Source of the DNA: DASXTS01 sp036505275
Lineage (GTDB): Bacteria; Actinomycetota; Actinomycetes; Mycobacteriales; Pseudonocardiaceae
Reading direction: 5' to 3'
DNA: 20,558 bases
Assembly (NCBI GenBank): GCA_036505275.1
Contig: DASXTS010000548.1
Span: forward strand, 1-20,558
The translations under genes were made by a program, and so were the position numbers. This document shows, piece after piece, positions 7,011-13,944 of the stretch; within the stretch, counting starts at the first letter, position 1; every line of letters starts with the position of its first letter. Below the pieces are notes generated by a model. The model worked only from the letters and a program-made list of their open reading frames with translations. It did no database searches and was not told where the DNA came from.

Positions 7011-9485
7011 CTACGCCGGGGCGACCGACTCGATGTTGGCGATGGTGAAGTCGCGCTGGGCGTCGCGGAGGTGGCACCAGGCGTCCAGCCAACTGCCGTA
7101 GATCTGCTGCGGCCGGATGTGCCGGACGGTGCGGCTGCCGTTCTTGTCGCGGTAGGCGATGAGGATGTCGCCGCAGCGGTCGACCGCGTCGGCGAGCAGC
7201 TCCAGCTCGGCCTCGTCGAGGTGCGGGTTGAGCTGGGTGAGCGCGGCGAAGGTGTCCGACGCGTCCGAGGCTCGCGGCCGCTTGTCGTGGGGGTCGGCGA
7301 CCAGCAGGCGGGCCAGCTCGGCGGCGCCCAGCCGGGACCGCGGGCGGGGTGCCATCAGCGCGTGGTGCGCGGGCGATGCCCGGTGCTCCGGCTTGGCCTC
7401 CACGATCACGGCGCCGAGTGCGTCCTCGGCGACGGGGGACAGGCCGGCGACGCGCAGCCGGACGAGCACCTCGTCGAGCTCGAACGGGCTGGACGCGACG
7501 GTGGGGGCGAGCCGGCTCAGGTGCAACCGGGCCAGCGACCGGGTGTGCAGGATCTCCGTGATGGTGGCCTCGTCGGCGAGCAGGCAGCTTCGCATGCCGC
7601 GCACCCGCACGTGCCCGTGCCGGCGGGCCACGTCGTTGATCAGGTACTCCAGCGGCTGCGGCAGCGCGCAGTCCGAGGCCGCCTTCAGCTCGGCCAGCAG
7701 GTCCTGGGCGTCCCACCCGGCGTCCAGCGCGGCGCGCACGCTGGCCGGGGTGAACCGCCACACCGCTGCCGTGCCGCGCGCCTCGCTGACCGCGGCGGCA
7801 GCCAGCAGCCGGGCGACCGCGGCGCTCGGCCGGCCGGCAACAACCGCGGTGAGGTCGGACTGCAGGATCACGGTGCATCTGGCCTCGGGCAGCAGCGGGG
7901 CGCACCGCCGCGCCAGCTCGGCGTTGGCGCCGTCGGTCACTGTGTCGGTTGCGCCGTTGGTTGCGCCGTCGGTTGCGCCGTCGGTCTCGGCGCCGTCCGG
8001 GTCGGCGGCGGTGGCCAGCAGGTGCTCGCCAAGCTCGGTCAGCCGGTCGGCGGCCACCACGCCGAGCAGCTCGGCCTCCCGGATGGCGGCGGCCACCTTG
8101 CTTGCGCCGCCCGCGACGTCGTAGCCGTGCAGCGGGCAGAACCAGTCGATCTGCTCGCCTACCCCGCGCACGGACAGCCCTGGGCTGGCCGCCAGCAGCA
8201 GCGCGCGCCGCATCCGGCCGGCGCCGGATACCAGCGGCAACGGCGGCGGCTGCTCCTTGTCCCCGTCCACCTCCCGGCTCAGCGGCGCGTGCTCCAGCCC
8301 GAACCACGCGCGGGCCAGCGCCGCCCACTGCGCGCCCGGCCCGCCGTCGCGCCAGGCCTGGTAGCCATCGGTCGGCACGTACCCAGAGTCGGTCTGGCCC
8401 AGCAGGCCGGCCACGTGCGCCAGGTCGATCCACAGCACCAGCACGTCCTCGGCGATGGAGAGCCGGGTGGTCAGCCGCCGGCGTTCCCGTGCCCCGATCC
8501 CACCCTTCTTCAATGCGACCACCGGGTTGGCGGCGGCGTGGTCGAGCAGGGTGGTGACGCTCCGCAGCGCGTCCTGCGCGGCGGCCTGGGCGGCCGAGCG
8601 CACCGCGGCGGCATCGACGACGGCGGCCGCCGGGACGTGCGGTGGTCCGGGCAGCGCCGGCGCGCACTCGGCCAGCCAGGCCGCCACCGCGACCTCCCTC
8701 GGCAACTCCGGGTGGTAGCCGTTGACCCGTAGCACCAGCCCGGCGCGCACCAGCAGCTCGGTCGGATCGTCAATGCGGCGTATGCCGCCGCTGTGGCTGC
8801 TGCCGTAGCCGCTGCGGTAGCCGGCGTAGTGGCCGTACTGGCTGTCGTGGCCGAAGGGGTCCGCGACCGAGCCGCGCCGAAGCTCGTCGAGCCGGGTGCG
8901 GGCCGGCTCGGGCAGTGCCGCCACCACGGCGGCCAACGACTGGGCGTCCGCCATCCGCTCGGCCAGCCGCGCGACCAGATCCGACTTGCGAAGGCCCGCG
9001 GCCGGCACGCCAAGCGCCTCCGCCGTCGGCCGCAGGTCGTCGACGCGCACCGCCGTGGCGATCCTCCTCACCGGCCGACCGCTGCCGATCTCCGCGGCCC
9101 AGTGCGCCGCCAGCCGCTCCGGCAGGCAGAGCGTCCCCGACCCGCCGTCCACCCACGTGAGCCCCCGCGCACACAGCTGCGTCACGCACTCGCGCACGGA
9201 GTCAACCACCGGGCCGTCCGCCGCGCCGAGCAGCCGCGCCACCCCCGGCACCGTTGCGGCCGCCCCACTCGCCAACGCAGCGATCGCCTGCCCGACGATC
9301 ACCTCGTCCCGGTTCAGCCGCCACAACGCGGCCACCAGCGAGTCCGCCCCGCCGAGCCGCTGCGCGAGCTGCCCGAACCCGCGCGGCACCGGCTCCACCC
9401 GCACGTCCGGCCGGGCCCGGAGCAACTGCGTCAGCGACTCCTCATCCAAGCCTGACAGGTACTCGGCGAACGACCCGGCATCCAT
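7011..9485 (-). CDS. Helicase_C_3 (XPB/Ssl2-like) domain protein with WYL-like C-terminus
   Basis: An 824-aa actinobacterial 'helicase-associated' protein. No Walker A or DExx box is visible, so it is not itself a helicase motor. Residues 1-200 hold helical winged-helix-like segments. Residues 211-234 form a Gly/Ser/Tyr/His-rich linker. Residues near 500-520 are a DGAT/DGAN repeat. Residues from about 530 (CTVILQSDLTAVVAG, RFTPASVRAALDAG, ARRHGHVRVRGMRSCLL) match the XPB/Ssl2 N-terminal-like Helicase_C_3 domain. Residues 745-824 (ILIAYRDKNG, RHIRPQQIYGSWLDAW, RDFTIANIESV) look like a WYL-type ligand-sensing module. A DNA-damage or nucleic-acid-binding role is inferred. The start is ATG 9485, 6 nt behind a CAGAAT box. 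It converges on the sulfur-carrier gene. Confidence 0.8.
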   Translation of the reverse strand: MDAGSFAEYLSGLDEESLTQLLRARPDVRVEPVPRGFGQLAQRLGGADSLVAALWRLNRDEVIVGQAIAALASGAAATVPGVARLLGAADGPVVDSVRECVTQLCARGLTWVDGGSGTLCLPERLAAHWAAEIGSGRPVRRIATAVRVDDLRPTAEALGVPAAGLRKSDLVARLAERMADAQSLAAVVAALPEPARTRLDELRRGSVADPFGHDSQYGHYAGYRSGYGSSHSGGIRRIDDPTELLVRAGLVLRVNGYHPELPREVAVAAWLAECAPALPGPPHVPAAAVVDAAAVRSAAQAAAQDALRSVTTLLDHAAANPVVALKKGGIGARERRRLTTRLSIAEDVLVLWIDLAHVAGLLGQTDSGYVPTDGYQAWRDGGPGAQWAALARAWFGLEHAPLSREVDGDKEQPPPLPLVSGAGRMRRALLLAASPGLSVRGVGEQIDWFCPLHGYDVAGGASKVAAAIREAELLGVVAADRLTELGEHLLATAADPDGAETDGATDGATNGATDTVTDGANAELARRCAPLLPEARCTVILQSDLTAVVAGRPSAAVARLLAAAAVSEARGTAAVWRFTPASVRAALDAGWDAQDLLAELKAASDCALPQPLEYLINDVARRHGHVRVRGMRSCLLADEATITEILHTRSLARLHLSRLAPTVASSPFELDEVLVRLRVAGLSPVAEDALGAVIVEAKPEHRASPAHHALMAPRPRSRLGAAELARLLVADPHDKRPRASDASDTFAALTQLNPHLDEAELELLADAVDRCGDILIAYRDKNGSRTVRHIRPQQIYGSWLDAWCHLRDAQRDFTIANIESVAPA
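7927..7986 (-). repeat. Imperfect 12-bp tandem repeats inside the Helicase_C_3 gene
   Basis: Five units of GCGCCGTCGGTT or close variants (read on the + strand) lie at 7927, 7939, 7951, 7963 and 7975. On the coding strand they give an Asp-Gly-Ala-Thr/Asn repeat, a flexible acidic linker before the Helicase_C_3 domain. The period keeps the frame, so length variation between strains is likely. Confidence 0.8.
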
Positions 9486-9491
9486 GACCGC

Positions 9492-9497
9492 ATTCTG
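9492..9497 (-). promoter_or_regulatory. Candidate -10 box for the Helicase_C_3 gene
   Basis: CAGAAT on the minus strand ends 6 nt before the ATG at 9485, compatible with leaderless transcription. It departs from TANNNT at the first base, and no -35 is evident. Confidence 0.3.
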
Positions 9498-9620
9498 CCG
9501 TGTACCCGGTACCCCCTCGGAGTCGCCTCGCCGAGCAGAAGGCGACGGTCCGTGGGCGTTCGAGGCGAGTGGTCACCCGACGAAACTGGCCGGTTCCTTC
9601 TTGCGATGCGGGATCAGATC

Positions 9621-9634
9621 ACTGTAAGTACAGT
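9621..9634 (+). promoter_or_regulatory. Palindromic operator/promoter candidate upstream of the protease
   Basis: ACTGTA-AG-TACAGT is a 6-bp perfect inverted repeat with a 2-bp spacer, about 70 bp upstream of the protease start. Its right arm TACAGT also fits a TANNNT -10 box, which would give a leader of about 60 nt. A dimeric repressor bound here would cover the promoter. The rest of the 216-bp gap 9486-9701 shows nothing further beyond the protease ribosome-binding site. Confidence 0.45.
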
Positions 9635-9701
9635 CGTGACGCCGCGCAGTTCACAGGGTGCGGCGCGGATCGCACTCCCAACCCCGCTGGAGGGCCGAAT
9701 C

Positions 9702-10574
9702 GTGATAAATGTTCGACAGGTTCTGGGCTCCGCGGCCGCTGTGGTGCTCACGGTCGCCGGCCTGACTGCGCTGGCGCCGGGGCACGCCGTGGCCGCCCAG
9801 AACGCGCGCAGCAGCCAGCAGCTCGACCAGCTCATCGCACGCCTCGACACCCGGATCCCGGGGACGGCGTGGGGTATCGACCCCGCCCGCAACCAGGTGG
9901 TGATCACCGTCGACAGCTCGGTCGCCGGGGGCAGCCTGGCCGGCCTGCAGGCCGCGGTTGCCGGCACCGGCGGCGCGGCGCGCATCGAGCGGACGCGCGG
10001 CACCTTCCGCCCACTGATCTCCGGCGGGGACGCGATCTACGGCAGCCAGTACCGCTGCTCGCTCGGCTTCAATGTGCGCAGTGGGAGCACGTACTTCTTC
10101 CTCACCGCCGGGCACTGTACGGACCTAGCCGTCGAGTGGTTCGCCAACGCCAACCACACCACCAAGCTGGGCAACCGCGCCGGGTCCAGCTTCCCAGGCA
10201 ATGACTACGGCATCGTGCGGTACACGAACACGTCCATCACGATCTCTGGCACGGCCGGCTCGCAGGACATCGTTTCGGCCGGCAATGCCTACGTCGGTGA
10301 GTCCGTGAGCCGCCGCGGCAGCACCACTGGCGTGCACACCGGCACGGTGACCGCGCTGAACGTGACCGTGCACTACGTCGGCGGCGGCACCGTCCGGCAG
10401 ATGATCCAGACCAATGTCTGCGCCGAGCCGGGTGACAGTGGCGGCCCGCTGTACGACAAGACCATCGCGCTCGGGCTCACCTCCGGCGGCAGCGGCAACT
10501 GCCGTACCGGCGGCACGACGTTCTTCCAGCCGGTGACCGAGGCCCTGAGCAAGTACGGCGTCTCGGTGTTCTGA
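9702..10574 (+). CDS. Secreted S1-family serine protease (streptogrisin/alpha-lytic type)
   Basis: A 290-aa secreted preproenzyme. The start is GTG 9702, chosen because GGAGGG (9689-9694) sits 7 nt upstream and the product opens with a classical signal peptide (basic MINVRQ, then AAAVVLTVAGLTAL, cleavage near AVAA at about residue 33). Residues 34 to about 105 form a short propeptide containing TAWGIDPARNQVVITVDSS, typical of this family's chaperone-like pro-region. The mature domain has the catalytic triad H138 (TAGHC), D168 (NDYGIV) and S246 (GDSGGP). Two probable disulfides join C near RCSLG with the TAGHC cysteine, and NVCAEPGD with GNCRTGG. The substrate cannot be told. A decayed copy follows directly. 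Confidence 0.92.
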   Translation: MINVRQVLGSAAAVVLTVAGLTALAPGHAVAAQNARSSQQLDQLIARLDTRIPGTAWGIDPARNQVVITVDSSVAGGSLAGLQAAVAGTGGAARIERTRGTFRPLISGGDAIYGSQYRCSLGFNVRSGSTYFFLTAGHCTDLAVEWFANANHTTKLGNRAGSSFPGNDYGIVRYTNTSITISGTAGSQDIVSAGNAYVGESVSRRGSTTGVHTGTVTALNVTVHYVGGGTVRQMIQTNVCAEPGDSGGPLYDKTIALGLTSGGSGNCRTGGTTFFQPVTEALSKYGVSVF

Positions 10575-10656
10575 GGTCGGATGTTCCGTTGGTTGATCGC
10601 CAGAACTGTCGGCTGACGTTGCAGGCGACCGCTTCTTGTGGTGCTGGATGACGTAA

Positions 10657-11025
10657 CTGGTCTCGGCGGCCGCCGCGGTGCTCGCCTTCGCAGGCCTCCG
10701 GCACGGCCGGCTGGCAGGACATCGTCTCGGCGGGCAACCCCAATGTCGGCCAGCCGGTGACCCGCCGCGGCAGCACCACCGGCGTGCGCACCGGCACGGT
10801 CATCGCGCTGAACGTGACCTGCATTACGCCAGCGGCGGCACGGTCGGTGGCATGACCCGGACCAACGTCTGCGCCGAGCCCGGTGACAGTGGCGGCCCGC
10901 TGTACCACAACACGGTCGCGCTCGGCCTCACGTCGGGTGGCAGCGGCAACTGCCGGACAGGCGGAACCACGTCCCACCAACCGGTGACCGAAGCCCTGAG
11001 CAGGTACGGCGTGCCGGTGTTCTGA
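10657..11025 (+). pseudogene. Decayed tandem copy of the S1 protease
   Basis: Bases 10657-10698 resemble the signal-peptide region of the intact gene (LVSAAAAVLAFAGL against LGSAAAVVLTVAGL). They then jump straight to sequence matching its second half (SGTAGWQDIVSAGN), so the propeptide, catalytic His and catalytic Asp are deleted, about 440-480 bp. The junction shifts the frame. A single missing G near 10819-10820 shifts it back, giving LHYASGGTVGG, then NVCAEPGDSGG and the same C-terminus (EALSRYGVPVF). A TAA at 10654 precedes the leader remnant. Only the active-site Ser region survives, so no active protease can be made. Similarity continues past the stop codon (TTCTGAGGTC in both), as expected of tandem duplication. 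Confidence 0.85.
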
Positions 11026-11077
11026 GGTCCTGACAACCGGTCCGCAAGGAGCTCCAAGCAGGTGGTCGTCTGACATT

Positions 11078-11100
11078 CTGATTCAGCTAGTCTGAGATCG
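11078..11100 (+). promoter_or_regulatory. Promoter/operator of the toxin-antitoxin pair
   Basis: TAGTCT at 11088-11093 fits TANNNT and ends 6 nt before the GTG at 11100, a leaderless arrangement. A palindrome CTGA-T-TCAG (11078-11086) and a second inverted pair TCAG-N5-CTGA (11083-11095) overlap the -10 box. They are candidate sites for autoregulation by the antitoxin, as usual for Phd/VapB loci. Confidence 0.45.
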
Positions 11101-11366
11101 TGCGTGAGATGACGGCCTCGGAAGCATCGCGGAATTTCTCCGCCGTGCTGGACCAGGCCGAGCATGGCGAAACGATCGTGGTGACCCGCGGCGGCCGGCG
11201 GGTCGCAATGATCGTCCCGGCGCCCGGGGCAAGCGGCAAGGCGCTGCGGGAGATCGTAGATCGCTGGCGTGGAAACGCCGCCTTCGATCAGACGTTCGCC
11301 GACAACATTGCCGCGGCACGAGAGGCAGCCTCGGCCGACCAGGATCGTGATCCATGGCGAGGTTGA
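11100..11366 (+). CDS. Phd/YefM-type antitoxin
   Basis: An 88-aa antitoxin of the type II class. The N-terminal MTASEASRNFSAVLDQAEHGETIVVTRGGRRVAMIVPA pattern is the Phd/YefM DNA-binding fold, and the C-terminal half (REIVDRWRG, DQTFADNIAAAREA) is the toxin-binding tail. It should neutralise the PIN toxin encoded next and repress the shared promoter. GTG 11100 is preferred because the -10 box is 6 nt away; ATG 11109 is an in-frame alternative. It overlaps the toxin gene by 13 bases, so the two are co-translated. Confidence 0.88.
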   Translation: MREMTASEASRNFSAVLDQAEHGETIVVTRGGRRVAMIVPAPGASGKALREIVDRWRGNAAFDQTFADNIAAAREAASADQDRDPWRG

Positions 11367-11755
11367 TCCTGGACACCGGGGTTCTCGTCGCGGCTGTTCG
11401 CCGGCGGCTCGACCTTGCGGCGATGCCGGACGAGGACGACGTGGCCCTGCCCGCGGTCGCACTCGCTGACTTCCTCGCGGGGGTCCTCCGTGAGGAAGAT
11501 CATGGCCGGCGGGCCGTGCAACGCGCGTTTCTCGACGAGGTACTGGCGGCTGTTCCGGTCGAGGACTACGGCCAGACCGTCGCCGAGCACCATGCCGAAC
11601 TGCTAGCGCACACTCAGCGGCATGGGAAGCCACGCGGAGCCCACGACCTGATCATCGCCGCAACCGCCCGCGCGACCGGCCGGACCCTGGTTACAACCGA
11701 CAAGCACGCTCGGTTCGAGGAGCTGCCCGGGGTGGCTGTTCGCCATCCTAGCTAA
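11354..11755 (+). CDS. PIN-domain ribonuclease toxin (VapC family)
   Basis: A 133-aa VapC-type endoribonuclease that would cleave RNA when freed from its antitoxin. The PIN-domain acidic residues are seen at D7 (LILDTGV), D39 (VALADFL, where most VapCs have Glu), D98 (GAHDLIIAA) and D116 (VTTDK). Fold, length and partner gene are normal for a VapBC-type module. The Asp at the second position is a conservative change and should still bind metal, but activity is not proven. Its stop codon overlaps on the opposite strand with the stop of a PIN-domain relic. Confidence 0.88.
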   Translation: MARLILDTGVLVAAVRRRLDLAAMPDEDDVALPAVALADFLAGVLREEDHGRRAVQRAFLDEVLAAVPVEDYGQTVAEHHAELLAHTQRHGKPRGAHDLIIAATARATGRTLVTTDKHARFEELPGVAVRHPS

Positions 11756-12196
11756 GGCTGAGCCAGTTTCTCCAGCTCAACCGGATCCACGACGAACCCG
11801 AGCCGGTCTGGGCCGCGGCGCAGCTGACGTCGGCTGTCACCAGCGGCGCACCGCGGAGCCTTGCCAGGGCGAGAAACTCGGCGTCGTAGGTCTTGGCCAG
11901 CCCGAGCTCCTCGGCGACGCGCCATGCCTCGTCCGCGATCTCTGTCACATCCTCGCGGTGGACGGGCAGGCTGGCGAACACCGCTCGGGCATCCTCTGCC
12001 TCGTCGGCGGTGAGCGCGCCCGCCACATCGCCTCATGAAGCGCCGACAGGACCTCTGACCAGAGCAGCGTCGGGGCGAACCAGAGCCACCGGCCAGCGAA
12101 GCGCAGCCCACCTGCGAGGCACGCCGGCAACACCACACTGGTGTCCACCACAACCGGGCGCGGCGAGCCCACCACGTCAGTGCCCTCGACGTGCAT
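11752..12196 (-). pseudogene. Frameshifted PIN-domain (VapC-like) toxin relic
   Basis: Three reading frames join into one PIN protein. Frame 1 from 12196 gives VVVDTSVVLPACLAGGLRFA and LLWSEVLSALHEAMW. After about 12016-12024 the match moves to a second frame with ALTADEAEDARAVFASLPV, TYDAEFLALARLRGAPLVTAD. After about 11823-11826 it moves to a third with LRRGPDRLGFVVDPVELEKLAQP and a stop. Both shifts fit one missing base. All four acidic PIN positions are still recognisable (DTS, SEV, YDAE, TAD), so decay is recent, unless these are sequencing indels. No intact antitoxin is seen upstream on this strand. Confidence 0.75.
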
Positions 12197-12285
12197 CGCG
12201 CACGAGGCGTGTCCAGTCCGGCTGCGGCCGCCCGTCGGGTCGCCACCGCATCCAGTCCGGCATCGGCGTCGAGCCCTCGCCGACC

Positions 12286-12396
12286 GTGGTGCACCTCCTG
12301 ATCACCAAGCTTGGCATCGACGAGTCCGAGGTGGCCTCGATGAGCAGGCAGGAGGCCATCGCCCGGCTGCAGGAGCACTGGGCGTCCGAACGCTGA
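12286..12396 (+). pseudogene. Short protein tail, possible gene remnant
   Basis: A frame ending at TGA 12394-12396 reads VVHLLITKLGIDESEVASMSRQ and then AIARLQEHWASER. Its composition is protein-like, with helix-turn-helix-like spacing and none of the Arg/Pro bias of shadow frames. No convincing start or ribosome-binding site lies upstream: GTG 12286 or 12289 would give only 36 residues, and the frame before them is shadow-like. It may be the tail of a lost gene or a very small protein. The stretch 12197-12285 holds only a direct repeat of CCAGTCCGGC. Confidence 0.3.
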
Positions 12397-12471
12397 GGCA
12401 TGCGGAAGGCCGACCTCGTCAGGGACCGTGTACCACGCCTTGGGGGCCAGTCCTGGGTGGGCCGACCAGAG

Positions 12472-12494
12472 GCGACCTCAGAGGCCGAGGTCGC
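12472..12494 (-). terminator. Hairpin overlapping the stop of the acyl-CoA dehydrogenase gene
   Basis: Arms GCGACCTC (12472-12479) and GAGGTCGC (12487-12494) pair perfectly around a 7-nt loop and include the TGA stop. There is no T run, so it could be a terminator or only an RNA-stabilising hairpin. Confidence 0.35.
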
Positions 12495-13626
12495 GGCCGA
12501 TGAGCTCCTTCATGATCTCGTTCGAGCCGGCCCAGATCTTGGAGACCCTGCCGTCGCGCCAGGCCCGGGCGACGCGGTACTCGTTCATGTAGCCGTAGCC
12601 GCCGTACAGCTGGACACAGGCGTCGAGCACGTCATTCTGCACATCCGCGCACCACCACTTCACCTTGGCGGCGTCGACGGCGGACAGCTCGCGCTTGGTG
12701 TGCGCGAGTACGGCGTTGTCCAGGAAGCTGCGGGTGACGTCGATCTTGGTGACCAGCTCGGCGAGCAGGAACTTGTTGTACTGGAACGACCCGATCGGCC
12801 GCCCAAAGGCCTTGCGCTCCTTGACGTACGCCAACGTCTCGTCGAGGATCTGTGCCGCCTGGGCGATGTTGCCGATCGCGTTGGAGAGCCGCTCCTGCGG
12901 CAGCCAGGTCATCATGTGGATGAAGCCCTGGTTCAGCTCGCCGATCAGGTTGTTGCCCGGCACGCGCATGTTGTCGAAGAACAGCTCGGCGGTGTCGGAC
13001 TCGTCCTGGCCGACCTTGTCCAGCTTGCGGCCGCGGGTGAAGCCCGCCATGCCGGTCTCGATGGCGAACAGCGAGATGCCATGGCCGCGCTTGGCCTCCG
13101 GGTCGGTGCGAGCGGCGACGATCACCAGGTCGGCGGAGTAGCCGTTGGTGATAAAGGTCTTGGAGCCGTTGACGATCCAGTCGTCGCCGTCGCGCACGGC
13201 GGTGGTCTTCAGCGCCGCGAGGTCGGAGCCGCCCGATGGCTCGGTCATCCCGATGGCAGTGAGGATCTCACCGGACACGAAGCCGGGCAGCCAGCGCTCG
13301 CGCTGCTCCTCGGTTGTCAGTTCGACGAGGTAGGGCGCGCAGATGTCGGCGTGGATCCCGTGGCAGGAGCCCAGCGACATCGACACCTTGCCCAACTCCT
13401 CGCACAGCACGGCGTTGAACCGGAAGTCGCCGGCCGCCGCACCGCCGTACTGCTCCGGGATCTCCAGGCCGAGCAGACCGGCCTTGCCGAACGCCAGCCA
13501 CATCTCACGGGGGAACTGCTTGTTCTCGATGTACTTCTCCCAGTTCGGCTTCACCTCGCGGCCCAGGAAGGACCGGACCGAGTCGCGGAAGGCCTCGTGG
13601 TCGGCGTCGTAGATCCGAGATTTCAC
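12478..13626 (-). CDS. Acyl-CoA dehydrogenase, long-chain type
   Basis: A 382-aa FAD enzyme of the alpha,beta-desaturation step of acyl-CoA oxidation, cytoplasmic and homotetrameric in the family. Family motifs include GMTEPSGGSD (flavin and substrate contact), ITNGYSADL, VKERKAFGRPIGSFQ, QLYGGYGYMNEYRVAR and IWAGSNEIMKELIGR. The medium-chain catalytic Glu position is Ala here (IWAGS). LPQERL supplies E245 instead, as in long-chain and isovaleryl enzymes, and the C-terminal half closely resembles mammalian ACADL. The start is GTG 13626, chosen for AAGGAG 6 nt upstream. No electron-transfer flavoprotein or thiolase lies nearby, so the substrate is unresolved. Confidence 0.93.
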   Translation of the reverse strand: MKSRIYDADHEAFRDSVRSFLGREVKPNWEKYIENKQFPREMWLAFGKAGLLGLEIPEQYGGAAAGDFRFNAVLCEELGKVSMSLGSCHGIHADICAPYLVELTTEEQRERWLPGFVSGEILTAIGMTEPSGGSDLAALKTTAVRDGDDWIVNGSKTFITNGYSADLVIVAARTDPEAKRGHGISLFAIETGMAGFTRGRKLDKVGQDESDTAELFFDNMRVPGNNLIGELNQGFIHMMTWLPQERLSNAIGNIAQAAQILDETLAYVKERKAFGRPIGSFQYNKFLLAELVTKIDVTRSFLDNAVLAHTKRELSAVDAAKVKWWCADVQNDVLDACVQLYGGYGYMNEYRVARAWRDGRVSKIWAGSNEIMKELIGRDLGL

Positions 13627-13848
13627 AACGGGCTCCTTGGCTCGGTTCGGCAGACCAGAGTGCGGTCGCTCGGGCAGCCCGGACAGGGCGCGCGAGGCAT
13701 GTCCCTGTGGTCCGGGTCAAGTGGATCCTGTTGGACGGACGTGAGGCGGGACAAGGTTCCCGAGCACCAAGAGCCCGGCGTGGGATTGTCATCCGGGAAC
13801 GATTGGCTCCCGGCGGGACGGCTCAGCCGGCTGGGGCCGCATGCCATG

Positions 13849-13910
13849 GAAAGGCGGCTGACCATTCGAGCGCAGCCAGAAGGCGATTCTCGCAGGTCAG
13901 CCGCCGTTTC
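13849..13910 (-). terminator. Strong hairpin downstream of glnA
   Basis: A perfect 11-bp inverted repeat, GGCGGCTGACC (13853-13863) and GGTCAGCCGCC (13895-13905), is extended by GAAA/TTTC outside one bulged base. Read in the glnA direction the stem is followed by TTTCC. It lies 35 nt past the glnA stop. A smaller hairpin, GCGGG-N6-CCCGC (13923-13938), sits between. Together they should separate glnA from the acyl-CoA dehydrogenase gene. The remaining gap 13639-13848 shows no gene. Confidence 0.65.
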
Positions 13911-13944
13911 AGACGATCTGGCGCGGGCTCAGGCCCGCCACGGA

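Noticed and set aside
6997..8732. Two frames of more than 550 codons (one +, one -) over the Helicase_C_3 gene
   Set aside because: Low-complexity Arg/Gly/Gln shadow translations of the conserved 824-aa gene.
9621..9634. LexA/SOS box
   Set aside because: The palindrome does not match the actinobacterial LexA consensus and has the wrong spacing for the enterobacterial one.
9552..9701. Longer N-terminus for the S1 protease from 9552
   Set aside because: It would bury the signal peptide. The GTG at 9702 has a good ribosome-binding site and gives a normal leader.
12225..12262. Direct repeat CCAGTCCGGC as an attachment or target site
   Set aside because: Only two short copies about 30 bp apart, with no integrase or mobile element nearby.
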